64,000 bases of DNA from Streptomyces sp. NBC_00443 (lineage in GTDB: Bacteria; Actinomycetota; Actinomycetes; Streptomycetales; Streptomycetaceae): assembly GCF_036014175.1 (NCBI RefSeq), contig NZ_CP107917.1, forward strand, positions 8,618,001 through 8,682,000, given 5' to 3'. A program made the position numbers and the translations under genes. Of the stretch, positions 43,834-51,920 are shown one piece after another. How positions within the stretch are numbered: position 1 is the stretch's first letter; each line of letters opens with the position of its first letter. The notes below the pieces were generated by a model that saw only the letters and a program-made list of their open reading frames with translations, had not been told where the DNA came from and ran no database searches.

Positions 43834-44367
43834 TCAGAGCCGGTACGGCTTGGCCTTGCGGCGCAGATACCAGGCCGCGGCCAGGCCACCCGCGCCCACC
43901 AGGACGCCGCCGCCCACCAGCGTGAGGGTGCCGAAGTCCGTCGAGGAACCGCCCACACCGCCCATCACGCCGCGCGAGGGTGAGGTGCTGGGGGTGGGTC
44001 TGCGGGTCGGACTGGTCGAGACGATGACCGACTGGGTGCCCGCCGTCGAGCCATTGGAGCACACGACGATGACGGTGTAGGTGCCCGGGTTCACGCTCGA
44101 CCACGCCGCCGACTGGAGCCGGTCCGTGCCGGACAGGGAGACCTGACGCCCCTGCGAGAAGTTCGCCTGGCTGCTGGTGAGCAGCGAGGCGGTGCCCCAG
44201 CTGCCGTTGACATTGGTGCACGCACTGGTCGTGACGGAGACCGTTGACCCGGTGGTGCTCACGGAGATCCCCGATTGCGCGGCGGCCGGACCGGCGGCCA
44301 CGACGAAGGGGAGTGAGGCGGCTGCCACGGTCAGGCCCGAGCGGAGGAAGAGCGATGAATTGCGCAT
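43834..44367 (-). CDS. small secreted, C-terminally membrane-anchored surface protein
   Basis: 177 aa. Signal peptide (SGLTVAAASLPFVVAAGPAAA), a Ser/Thr/Gly-rich domain with two Cys (TSACTNVNGSWG; VIVVCSNGS) probably disulfide-bonded, a Pro/Ser/Thr stalk (TSPTRRPTPSTSPSRG), then a final helix (LVGGGVLVGAGGLAAAWYL) with a basic tail RRKAKPYRL. No LPXTG, so it is held by the membrane helix. Family function unknown. Confidence 0.85.
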   Translation of the reverse strand: MRNSSLFLRSGLTVAAASLPFVVAAGPAAAQSGISVSTTGSTVSVTTSACTNVNGSWGTASLLTSSQANFSQGRQVSLSGTDRLQSAAWSSVNPGTYTVIVVCSNGSTAGTQSVIVSTSPTRRPTPSTSPSRGVMGGVGGSSTDFGTLTLVGGGVLVGAGGLAAAWYLRRKAKPYRL

Positions 44368-44532
44368 GGAATGCCCTCCGGCGGCACGGTTGGCGGTACA
44401 TCCCTTGCGCCGCCTGGGGTCGGGAACGCCCGTGCTGCCTCAGGGGCAGCCAACGCGCCCCGGGTCCGCCCCGCATGCGGACCGCCCCCGGTCAGGTGAC
44501 TCCTTGCTGCATCCGGGGGACCGGACCGGATG

Positions 44533-45510
44533 TCAGCCCTGCGCGCCGGTCGTCACCGTCCGCTGGGCCGAGAAGCCGCCCCAGGTGCCGTCCGGCAGCC
44601 TGCCCCGGATCCGCACCCGGTGGCTGACCCCGGCGTCGGGACCCAGGTAGAAGCTGTACGTGGCCTTGTCGCGCGGCGGGTTTCCGCCGTACACCAGCGA
44701 GGTGGCCGCCGTCCCGTCGAGCTGGATCTGGTACTCCGCCACGACGCCGTCCGTGCGCGGCGGCACCCAGCTCAGGTCGAGGTGGTACGCCCCGTCCGCG
44801 CGATGGGTCGTCGCCCGGAAGGCGGTCGGCGCGGTGCCGCGCCCGTCGTCGGTGCCGGGCGTGGTGATCCGCACGGGCGCCGTGGCCGGTGACAGGTTGT
44901 CGGCCGCGTCGCGGGCCCGGACGGTGAAGGAGTAGCGGGTGCCCGGCCTGAGCCCGGTGACCACGGTCGCCGTCTGGTTGCCGCCCACACTGTGGATCTT
45001 CGTGCCGCCCTGATGGATGTCGTACGACACCACGTCCCGGTCGTCCGTGGCCGCCGACCACGACAGCTGAACCGCTCGGCTGCCGACCGCCCGGCCGGTG
45101 AGCTTCCCCGGCCGCGTCGGGGCCGCACGGTCGGCGGCCACGGCCCTGGGAGTCGTCGCCCGGACCTCCTTGCTCGGCGGCCCGAGACGCCCGTCCGTGT
45201 CACGGGCCCGGACGGTGAACGCATATGTGGTGGCGGGCTTGAGCATGGTGACATCCACCATGTGTGCGGAGCCCGGCACTTCCTTGACCTTCGTAGGGCC
45301 CCGATACACCTCGTAGACGCGGACGCCGCCTTCCGTGGAGACCGCGGTCCACATGACATGCACGCTGGTCGCGCTGCCCGCCGCGGCCGTGACACCCGTG
45401 GGCGCCCCGGGCGGCCGGGCTCCGTCCCCGTCCGCTCCGCCCCACGTACAGGACGAGAGCAGCGCGAGCGCCGCGCAGAGGGCGGAAAAGAGTGCCAGAA
45501 CGCGTCGCAC
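44533..45510 (-). CDS. fibronectin type III domain lipoprotein
   Basis: 325 aa. A hydrophobic leader ends in LALLSSC, a lipobox-like site. Three FN3 domains follow: about 35-125 (PPGAPTGVTAAAGSATSVHVMW), about 130-225 (RPGKLTGRAVGSRAVQLSWSAATD) and about 235-325 (TAFRATTHRADGAYHLDLSW). No catalytic domain is present, so it is probably a surface or carbohydrate-adhesion scaffold. GTG 45510 has GGGAGG 7 nt upstream; an in-frame GTG at 45555 is unlikely. A perfect dre-like palindrome lies 33 bp upstream. Confidence 0.88.
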   Translation of the reverse strand: MRRVLALFSALCAALALLSSCTWGGADGDGARPPGAPTGVTAAAGSATSVHVMWTAVSTEGGVRVYEVYRGPTKVKEVPGSAHMVDVTMLKPATTYAFTVRARDTDGRLGPPSKEVRATTPRAVAADRAAPTRPGKLTGRAVGSRAVQLSWSAATDDRDVVSYDIHQGGTKIHSVGGNQTATVVTGLRPGTRYSFTVRARDAADNLSPATAPVRITTPGTDDGRGTAPTAFRATTHRADGAYHLDLSWVPPRTDGVVAEYQIQLDGTAATSLVYGGNPPRDKATYSFYLGPDAGVSHRVRIRGRLPDGTWGGFSAQRTVTTGAQG

Positions 45511-45542
45511 GACTCTGCCTCCCGGGGGCGGCCTCGCGGCAA

Positions 45543-45554
45543 TGGTCCGGACCA
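45543..45554. promoter_or_regulatory. dre-like perfect palindrome at the FN3 lipoprotein promoter
   Basis: TGGTCCGGACCA is a perfect 12-bp palindrome, two central bases away from the DasR core TGGTCTAGACCA. It is 33 bp upstream of the FN3 GTG and would overlap the transcription start. DasR controls many chitin/GlcNAc-linked surface genes, which fits an FN3 protein; another HutC-type repressor is equally possible. Confidence 0.5.
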
Positions 45555-45630
45555 ATATGACGCGGCTGACACGATCACATCAAGAGGGCGGCAGGTGGTG
45601 GTCGTTGGTGGCCCCTCCGGGGGATTACGT

Positions 45631-45711
45631 ATGCTGAAGCCCCTCACGGCTGAACTCACCCTGAGCGCTGGGGAGTTCATGCCGCCTGCGCGGGCCCGCT
45701 GTCGTCGCTGA
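45631..45711 (+). CDS. possible 26-aa small protein
   Basis: ATG 45631 preceded by GGGGGA (45619-45624), encoding a peptide that begins MLKPLTAELTLSAGEF and ends in a basic stretch (ARARCRR). It contains one Cys and no signal peptide. The hairpin at 45651-45679 lies inside it. Composition is plausible for a small DNA- or RNA-binding protein, but chance ORFs this short are common. Confidence 0.3.
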   Translation: MLKPLTAELTLSAGEFMPPARARCRR

Positions 45712-45863
45712 CCCCGCGCCGGACGTGGGTGGCCGGGCGGCCGGGTCCTGTCGCGGACTCAGGCCCCCGGCCCCTGGCGGTAGTTCGGGGCGGTCGTCGT
45801 GTCGCCGGGCCGTCGTGTCGTCGTCGGTGAGTGAGGGGCCGTCGGACAGTCGTCAGGCAGCCG

Positions 45864-46625
45864 TCAGACAGCCGACCAGCCGTCGTCGACCGGCAGGATC
45901 ACGCCGTTGATGTTGCTCGCCGCGTCCGAGGCGAGGAACACGATGGCGGCGGCCTGCTCCTCGGGCTCGGCCAGCCTGCCGAGGTTGACGAAGTGGGGGC
46001 CGAGGGCGGCCGGCCCGTGCGCGTCCTGTGCCGCGTCCACGGCTATGCCCGTCCGAGTGCCGCCCGGGGCGATGGCGTTCGCCCGGATTCCCTGCTTGCG
46101 GTACATCACCGCGAGGGACTTCGTCAGCCCCACCACGCCGTGCTTCGACGCCGTGTACGCGGCACCGGCCGCACTGCCCCGCAGGCCGGCCTCCGACGCC
46201 GTGTTCACGATGGCGCCCCGGCCCGCCGCCAGCATGTGCGGCAGCGCGGCCCGGGTGAGCAGGAACGGGGCGGAGAGGTTGACCCGTATGACCCGCTCCC
46301 ACTCGGCGTCGGTGACGTCCGCCACGGCCGACATGCGATCCATGATCCCGGCGTTGTTGACCAGGACGTCGACGCCGCCGAAGCGTTCGACGGCGGTCTC
46401 GACGACCCGGTCCACGACGGCCTGTTCGCTCAGGTCGCCCGGCACCGCGACCGCGCCGCCGCCCGCCTGCCCGATCTCCTTGACGACCGCATCCGCGCCC
46501 TCGGCGTCGAGGTCCGCCACCACGACCCGGGCGCCCACCCTCGCGAATGCCAGGGCGGCCGCGCGCCCGATGCCCGAGCCTGCTCCGGTGACGATGACGC
46601 TGCGTCCGTCCAGTCCGCCGCTCAT
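45864..46625 (-). CDS. SDR family NAD(P)-dependent oxidoreductase
   Basis: 253-aa classical short-chain dehydrogenase. Cofactor motif VTGAGSGIGRAAALA, acidic residue in VVVADLDAEG (NAD preference), NNAGI, catalytic Ser in NTASEAGL, YxxxK in AAYTASKHGVVGL. The C-terminal FLASDAASNINGVILPVDDGW is typical. Start ATG 46625. Divergent from a TetR regulator over a strong inverted repeat, so it is most likely that regulator's target. Substrate unknown. Confidence 0.94.
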   Translation of the reverse strand: MSGGLDGRSVIVTGAGSGIGRAAALAFARVGARVVVADLDAEGADAVVKEIGQAGGGAVAVPGDLSEQAVVDRVVETAVERFGGVDVLVNNAGIMDRMSAVADVTDAEWERVIRVNLSAPFLLTRAALPHMLAAGRGAIVNTASEAGLRGSAAGAAYTASKHGVVGLTKSLAVMYRKQGIRANAIAPGGTRTGIAVDAAQDAHGPAALGPHFVNLGRLAEPEEQAAAIVFLASDAASNINGVILPVDDGWSAV

Positions 46626-46702
46626 GAAGTGCTCCCATGCGTGTGTTGAGGGGGTGTCCCGTCCGCCGGGCGGCGTGTCGACCGCGACCGGTGCCTCACC
46701 AT

Positions 46703-46735
46703 ACGACTTAATGTCTCTGCGTGACATAAAGTCGT
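46703..46735. promoter_or_regulatory. TetR-type operator in the SDR/TetR divergent gap
   Basis: 13-bp arms (46703-46715 and 46723-46735) around a 7-nt spacer, 12 of 13 bases symmetric: ACGACTTAATGTC against GACATAAAGTCGT. It is much more A/T-rich than its surroundings and sits midway between the divergent genes. Confidence 0.75.
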
Positions 46736-46781
46736 CGGGGAGGATTCGCGGGAGAGCGATCAGCATCGGCCGGAGGACACC

Positions 46782-47444
46782 ATGACCGCAGCCCGTGGAC
46801 GTACGAGCCAAGTCGCGAGCCGACCCACGGGGCGACCGCCCCTGACCGCTGAGCGCAAGGCCGAGATCCGGCTGGAGATCGCGCGGGCGGCCGTGGACCT
46901 GTTCGTCACCCAGGGCGTGGCGGCGACCACGGGCGAGCAGATCGGAGCGGCGGTCGGAGTCTCCTCGCGGACCGTGTGGCGCTACTTCCCGAGCAAGGAG
47001 AACTGCGTACGGCCGCTCTTCTCGGCCGGGATCGACCTGCTCGCCGACTGCCTGCGGCGCTGGCGACCCGGGCAGCCCCTGGAGGAACTCCTCGACCAGG
47101 AACTCGCGGACGAGCAGCACGAACTCGCCGGCCCCGACCGCGCGACCGTCGGCGCGCTGGTACGGCTGACCCGTACCGAGCCCGGCCTGCGCGCGATCTG
47201 GCTCCAGACCTACGACGAGGCCGAACCGGCGTTCGCCCGCGCCCTCGCCGAACGGGCCGGCCTACCAGCCGACGACCTCCGCCCCACGATCCAGGCAGCG
47301 ATCTTCAACGCGGCCCTGCGCGCCGCGGTCGAGCACTACGCCTGGCACACGGCCGACACCCACCCCGACCGCACGACGGCCCAGACCGAACTGGCGGCGA
47401 CGTTGCGTTCGGCGTTGGGGGTTGCGGCGGAGGGGGTCAGGTAG
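46782..47444 (+). CDS. TetR family transcriptional regulator
   Basis: 220 aa. N-terminal HTH at about residues 25-70 (AVDLFVTQGVAATTGEQIGAAVGVSSRTVWRYFPSKENCV) and a helical ligand domain. Divergent from the SDR gene, with a 33-bp inverted repeat between them, so it probably represses both genes. A 16-bp direct duplication spans its TAG stop (about 47429-47460). Inducer unknown. Confidence 0.94.
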   Translation: MTAARGRTSQVASRPTGRPPLTAERKAEIRLEIARAAVDLFVTQGVAATTGEQIGAAVGVSSRTVWRYFPSKENCVRPLFSAGIDLLADCLRRWRPGQPLEELLDQELADEQHELAGPDRATVGALVRLTRTEPGLRAIWLQTYDEAEPAFARALAERAGLPADDLRPTIQAAIFNAALRAAVEHYAWHTADTHPDRTTAQTELAATLRSALGVAAEGVR

Positions 47445-47528
47445 GAGGGGGTCAGGTAGGGGAGGCGGGCGGCAGGGTGCCGAGGCCCCGTGCATTGGCC
47501 GTCAAGGCCCCGGCTGCAGTATGCCGAC

Positions 47529-47951
47529 TCACACCTTCCGGTACGTGTACGCCTCCGCAGCCGCCGCCTCCACCGCCGCCAGGTCGGCGCCCGTCGCTGC
47601 CGTGACGACCGCGGCCACCGCGCCCTCGACGAACGGGGCGTCCACCAGGCGTGTGTTGTCGGGGAGTTCGTCGCCCTCCGCGAGGAGGGCCTTGACGGTG
47701 AGGACCGCGCTGCCCAGGTCGGTGAGGACCGCCACCCCGGCGCCGCGGTCGACGGAGGCGGCAGCTGCGGCGATCAGTTCGGAGCTGGTGCCGAGCTCGC
47801 CACCCTCGGTGCCGCCCGCCGGGGCCACCGGCACGGTCGTCGAGCCGCCCGCGAGCCCCTGGGCCAGCTCGGCGACCGACGCGGCCACCTGCGCGCTGTG
47901 CGAGACCAGCACGACGCCTACGAGTCCCTGGTCCTTCATCGCCTCACTCAC
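47529..47951 (-). CDS. dhaM: dihydroxyacetone kinase phosphotransfer subunit DhaM
   Basis: 140-aa EIIA-mannose-like domain that accepts phosphate from HPr and passes it to DhaL-bound ADP. The phosphorylated His is in VGVVLVSHSAQVA (H18). Other blocks: VAVLTDLGSAVLTVKALL and DAPFVEGAVAAVV. It lacks the HPr and EI-like domains of E. coli DhaM. GTG 47951 overlaps the dhaL stop. Last gene of dhaKLM. Confidence 0.94.
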   Translation of the reverse strand: MSEAMKDQGLVGVVLVSHSAQVAASVAELAQGLAGGSTTVPVAPAGGTEGGELGTSSELIAAAAASVDRGAGVAVLTDLGSAVLTVKALLAEGDELPDNTRLVDAPFVEGAVAAVVTAATGADLAAVEAAAAEAYTYRKV

Positions 47952-48543
47952 CGTTCGCCTCCGCCAGTGCCGCGATCAGCAGCGCCGATGACGTGGCGCC
48001 GGGATCCTGGTGGCCGATGCTGCGCTCGCCGAGATAGCTCGCCCGCCCCTTGCGGGCCTGCAACGGCGTCGTCGCCAGGGCACCCTCCTCGGCGGCGGCC
48101 CGCGCTGCGGCGAAACCGTCACCGAGCGCGTCCACGGCCGGCACCAACGCGTCGATCATGGTCTTGTCGCCCGGCGCAGCACCCCCGAGCGTCATGACCG
48201 CGTCCACCCCGGCCCGCAGCGCCTGGCCGAACTGGTCCTCGCTCACCTCGCCGGCGTCGCCGAGGGCCTTGCCGGTCCGGCGCAGCAGGGTCCCGTACAG
48301 CGGACCGGACGCCCCGCCGACCGTCGAGATCAGCTGGCGCCCGGCGAGCATCAGGATCGCACCGGGCGTCTGCGGGGCCTCCTTCTCCAGCGCCGCCGCG
48401 ACGGCGGTGAACCCGCGGTGCAGGTTGCTGCCGTGGTCGGCGTCCCCGATGGGTGAGTCGAGGGAGGTGAGCCGTTCCGCCTCACGGTCGACGGAGGCGG
48501 CGGTCGCCGTCATCCAACGGCGGAAGAAATCGGCGTCGAGCAC
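47944..48543 (-). CDS. dhaL: dihydroxyacetone kinase ADP-binding subunit DhaL
   Basis: 199 aa. The Mg-ADP-binding Asp cluster is DSPIGDADHGSNLHRG. Also seen are STVGGASGPLYGTLL, GDKTMIDALVPAVDAL and GRASYLGERSIGHQDPGATS, all standard DhaL blocks. GTG 48543 has AAGGAG 5 nt upstream; an in-frame ATG at 48558 contains that SD. It forms the phosphoryl relay DhaM to DhaL to DhaK. Confidence 0.94.
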   Translation of the reverse strand: MLDADFFRRWMTATAASVDREAERLTSLDSPIGDADHGSNLHRGFTAVAAALEKEAPQTPGAILMLAGRQLISTVGGASGPLYGTLLRRTGKALGDAGEVSEDQFGQALRAGVDAVMTLGGAAPGDKTMIDALVPAVDALGDGFAAARAAAEEGALATTPLQARKGRASYLGERSIGHQDPGATSSALLIAALAEANGE

Positions 48544-48589
48544 TGGATCTCCTTGCATGGCAGGTGCGTTGCGGTCGTCCGGCTCCGGA

Positions 48590-49582
48590 TCACATACCCC
48601 ACCGCAGCCCCGGCGTCTTCACCGGCGCGTTCCACAGCCGCAGCAGCTCCTCGTCGACCTGGCACAGGGTGACCGAGGCGCCGGCCATGTCGAGGGAGGT
48701 GACGTAGTTGCCGACGAGCGTGTGGGCGACGGTCACTCCGCGCTGGGCGAGTACCCGCTGGACCTCGGCGTTGAAGCCGTACAGCTCCAACAGCGGTGTC
48801 GCGCCCATGCCGTTGACCAGGACGAGCACGGGGTTGCGCGGGGTCATGTCGTCCAGGATCGCGCCCACCGAGAATTCGGCGATCTCGCCCGAGGTCATCA
48901 TCGCGCGCCGTTCCCGGCCGGGCTCGCCGTGGATGCCGATGCCCAACTCCAGCTCGCCGGGCGGCAGATCGAAGGTGGGGCTGCCCTTGGCGGGGGTGGT
49001 GCAGGCGCTGAGGGCGACGCCGAAGCTGCGGGAGTTCTCGTTGACCTGCCGCCCGACCGCCTCGACCCGCTCCAGCGGCTGCCCCTCGTCGGCGGCGGCA
49101 CCGGCGATCTTCTCCACGAACAGGGTCGCGCCCGTGCCGCGCCGCCCGGCCGTGTAGAGGCTGTCGGTGACCGCCACGTCGTCGTTGACGAGCACCTTCG
49201 CGACCTGGATGCCCTCGTCCTCGGCCAGCTCGGCGGCCATGTCGAAGTTGAGGACGTCGCCCGTGTAGTTCTTCACGATGAACAGCACACCCGCCCCGCT
49301 GTCCACGGCGGCCGCGGCCCGCGCCATCTGGTCGGGCACCGGCGACGTGAACACCTCACCGGGACAGGCCGCGGACAGCATCCCCGGACCGACGAATCCA
49401 CCGTGCAGCGGCTCGTGCCCCGACCCGCCGCCGGAAATGAGGGCGACCTTCCCCTCCACGGGCGCGTCTCGCCGAACGATCACCCGGTTGTCCACATCGA
49501 CGACCAGCTCGGGATGAGCGGCAGCCATTCCGCGCAGTGCGTCCGCGACCACGGTCTCCGCGACGTTGATCAGCATCTTCAT
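48590..49582 (-). CDS. dhaK: dihydroxyacetone kinase substrate-binding subunit DhaK
   Basis: 330-aa subunit holding dihydroxyacetone as a hemiaminal on a His. Blocks: VALISGGGSGHEPLHGGFVG, GVLFIVKNYTGDVLNFDMA, LELGIGIHGEPGRER (substrate-binding His) and VLVNGMGATPLLELYG. ATG 49582 has AGGAGG 5 nt upstream. First gene of dhaKLM; an inverted repeat at 49613-49640 lies about 30 bp upstream. Product is dihydroxyacetone phosphate for glycolysis. Confidence 0.96.
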   Translation of the reverse strand: MKMLINVAETVVADALRGMAAAHPELVVDVDNRVIVRRDAPVEGKVALISGGGSGHEPLHGGFVGPGMLSAACPGEVFTSPVPDQMARAAAAVDSGAGVLFIVKNYTGDVLNFDMAAELAEDEGIQVAKVLVNDDVAVTDSLYTAGRRGTGATLFVEKIAGAAADEGQPLERVEAVGRQVNENSRSFGVALSACTTPAKGSPTFDLPPGELELGIGIHGEPGRERRAMMTSGEIAEFSVGAILDDMTPRNPVLVLVNGMGATPLLELYGFNAEVQRVLAQRGVTVAHTLVGNYVTSLDMAGASVTLCQVDEELLRLWNAPVKTPGLRWGM

Positions 49583-49612
49583 GGGTACCTCCTGGTGAGA
49601 CTGGCGCCGGCC

Positions 49613-49640
49613 TCCTGACCTGTGCTTGTCCAGGTCAGGA
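49613..49640. promoter_or_regulatory. inverted repeat upstream of dhaKLM
   Basis: TCCTGACCT (49613-49621) and AGGTCAGGA (49632-49640) are perfect 9-bp arms with a 10-nt spacer. A nested TGTCC/GGACA pair (49627-49631, 49638-49642) overlaps the right arm. Candidate operator or leader hairpin for the dha operon. Confidence 0.5.
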
Positions 49641-49856
49641 CAGGTGGGGCAAGGCTTCGATCTTGGCGGTCCGTGGCGGTCGTGGGTGGGTACGGGAGGT
49701 TCCGGCGACAGGGCGTGTCGTCGCCGAAGCCCTGATGTCGGCAGTATCGCCCTTGCGGCAGCGAAGGTCACGTGCGCGGGTGCTCGAGGGCGCTGACCAG
49801 CCGAAATAGGGGAACGGCGGCCGCTCACCGGCCGCCGGACCACGGGGCGGCACCCG

Positions 49857-51833
49857 TCACGGGCGCCGGCTCACGACGATGCGACGGCCGGGCCCGCGTT
49901 GTGCGGGTTGAGGAAATTGGCCTCTTGCGGCACCTGCGGCGCGAGGTCGGTGCGCGGGTCGGGGAGGGCGGGGAACGAAGACGGGGACTTCCGACTGGTA
50001 GAAGATGTCGATGTCGGCCTCCTCACCGCTGACGATCAGGGTGTCCCAGGCCCCGCTCTCCTGAAGCGTGCGCAGGGTCTCCGGGGTGAGCTCGGCGAGG
50101 TGGGCGCGCAGCACCTCGTCGGTCGGCATGCCCGGCAGGCGGGACGACAGCCGCTCACGGATGGCGACCATGCGGTCGAGCAGGAGGTCCAGGTCGGAGC
50201 GGCGCGCCGCGGAGCCCTCGCCCGGCTGCATGCTGCGGGCGACGATGTCCTTGATGGCGCGGGTGATGCCCTCGTCGTCGGTGGCCACCATCGCGTTCCA
50301 GGCCCGGGACTTGTGCCGGTACTGAAGCATCGACATCGCCGCCTCGTGCCGGATGAAGTCGGCGTCGCGCAGCGGTCGGCCCTGCCAGACCCGGCTGAGG
50401 GAGCGGGCGAGCGAAGTGGCCGACGCCAGGCCGCTGTTGAGGCCGCGGCCGGGCCAGAAGTGGATGGCGTTCGCCGCATCACCCAGCAGGAAGCCGAAGG
50501 TTCCCGGGGTCTTCGCGGTGGGCCGGCTGAGCTGGGCCGTGAAACGCGGGCGCTGCACCATGTCCAGACGGAAAGAGGTGACCGCGGACAGGTCCTCCTC
50601 GGGCACCCCGAACATCTTCAGGCCCTCCAGGATCCGCTTCCACAGCGGCGAACCCTGCAGCAGCGCCGGCAGGAACAGGGTTCCGTGCGTGGGGCAGGTG
50701 AACTCGTTGTGCTCGCCGCGGGTCATGACGCAGGGACGGGCGGCGATGCACTCTTCGAAGACCTTGCGGACCGGATCGATGCCGATCACGTCCTCGGCCT
50801 CCTCGCGGGTGAGCCGCATGTTCAGGAAGCCCTCGCCGCGCAGCGAGTTGAGCAGAAAGCGGTTCTGGGACACGGTGAGCAGGACGCTCATCGGGTCCGG
50901 CAGCGTCGACTTCACCCGCAGCCCCAGCACGATGTCCCGCAGGTGCTCACCGTCGAGGGAGTAGATCGAGGCGTCGGCCGTTCCGAAGCGGTCGGCATAG
51001 TGTTCGCGGGTACGGGAACGCCCGCCCTCGGCGATGACGAGCACGTGGTCCTGGGCGAGCCGGCTCTGCTGCTCCTCCACATCGAAGCGCTTGGGGACCA
51101 GCCTGATGGCCTCGCGCCTGTTGGCCAGCTCCAGCAACTGGTCCTCGACGTAGGAGATACGGATGTTGCGCGGCGGACGGCCGTCCACCGAGTCCGGTCC
51201 GACGGGCCACATCTCCGAGTAGCCGGCCGTGTTGTCGAACAGTGCCGAGCGGACCTCCTCGGACAGCGCCAGATACTGGCGGCTCTGTACGGTCACGACC
51301 TGCTGGCGCCGTACGTTGCCGTGCTGCTCGTCCTTCCAGACGACGGTGGAGCCTTCCTTGCGCCAACGGGCGTCGTACACGGTGATCCGGGCACGTCCCC
51401 GGAGTTGCTCCTCCAGCGCCAGGGCGAAGGCGAGGCCGACCGGGCCACCGCCGGTGACCGTGACGCGCAGGGTTCCGGAGTCGGCGTTCGGGTCGATGCG
51501 CGGGGAGTTGAGGAGGGAGAGGTCCATGACCGTCTCCATCGCTTCCTGCGCCTCGTAGAGGAAGGTCTCGTCGCCTATTCGTATGCAGTCGTTGGGACGC
51601 AGCACGTGTCGCGTGACGCGTTCGTCGTTGACGTACGTGCCGTTGCGGCTGTCACGGTCGTACAGGACGAACCCGGCGTCCTCCGGGACGATCTCGGCGT
51701 GCAGGCGCGAGGCATTGGCGCTCACAAGCACGATGCCGTTGTCGCCCTTACGGCCGAGGGTCAGCGGTGCACCGTCCAGAACCACACTCTGACCGGTGAA
51801 GGGACCGGTCTGTCCCACGATGATCGACGGCAC
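49857..51833 (-). CDS. FHA domain fused to FAD-dependent class A monooxygenase
   Basis: 658 aa. Residues 5-95 are an FHA phosphothreonine-binding domain with its key residues G27-R28, S42-R43, H45 and N64-G-T66. From about residue 120 a flavoprotein monooxygenase follows: GxGxxG-like VTVTGGGPVGLAFALAL, and the FAD ribityl-binding FLLGDAANAIHFWPGRGLNSG. The C-terminus is a Pro/Arg-rich tail (PRPPRPAHRPRAAGAARG). GTG 51833 has GAGGAG 7 nt upstream; a GTG at 51884 is in frame but lacks an SD. It lies 87 bp after the Ser/Thr kinase gene, whose phosphorylation products it could recognise (inference). Oxidation substrate unknown. Confidence 0.93.
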   Translation of the reverse strand: MPSIIVGQTGPFTGQSVVLDGAPLTLGRKGDNGIVLVSANASRLHAEIVPEDAGFVLYDRDSRNGTYVNDERVTRHVLRPNDCIRIGDETFLYEAQEAMETVMDLSLLNSPRIDPNADSGTLRVTVTGGGPVGLAFALALEEQLRGRARITVYDARWRKEGSTVVWKDEQHGNVRRQQVVTVQSRQYLALSEEVRSALFDNTAGYSEMWPVGPDSVDGRPPRNIRISYVEDQLLELANRREAIRLVPKRFDVEEQQSRLAQDHVLVIAEGGRSRTREHYADRFGTADASIYSLDGEHLRDIVLGLRVKSTLPDPMSVLLTVSQNRFLLNSLRGEGFLNMRLTREEAEDVIGIDPVRKVFEECIAARPCVMTRGEHNEFTCPTHGTLFLPALLQGSPLWKRILEGLKMFGVPEEDLSAVTSFRLDMVQRPRFTAQLSRPTAKTPGTFGFLLGDAANAIHFWPGRGLNSGLASATSLARSLSRVWQGRPLRDADFIRHEAAMSMLQYRHKSRAWNAMVATDDEGITRAIKDIVARSMQPGEGSAARRSDLDLLLDRMVAIRERLSSRLPGMPTDEVLRAHLAELTPETLRTLQESGAWDTLIVSGEEADIDIFYQSEVPVFVPRPPRPAHRPRAAGAARGQFPQPAQRGPGRRIVVSRRP

Positions 51834-51920
51834 CTGCGTACTCCTCGCACTCCGTGTGAGGGTGAACTCCCCCGGGACATACACGTAAGTATGCCCCGCC
51901 GCGGTTCAACCGATCTTGGA

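Larger units (their letters stand above)
45511..45863. other. 353-bp region without a confident gene
   Basis: Between the FN3 gene start and the SDR gene stop. It holds a perfect palindrome at 45543-45554, a hairpin (45651-45660 pairs with 45670-45679, 9 of 10 bp), and a short plus-strand ORF at 45631-45711. The rest is G/C-rich with no feature I can support. The hairpin could end the SDR transcript. Confidence 0.6.
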
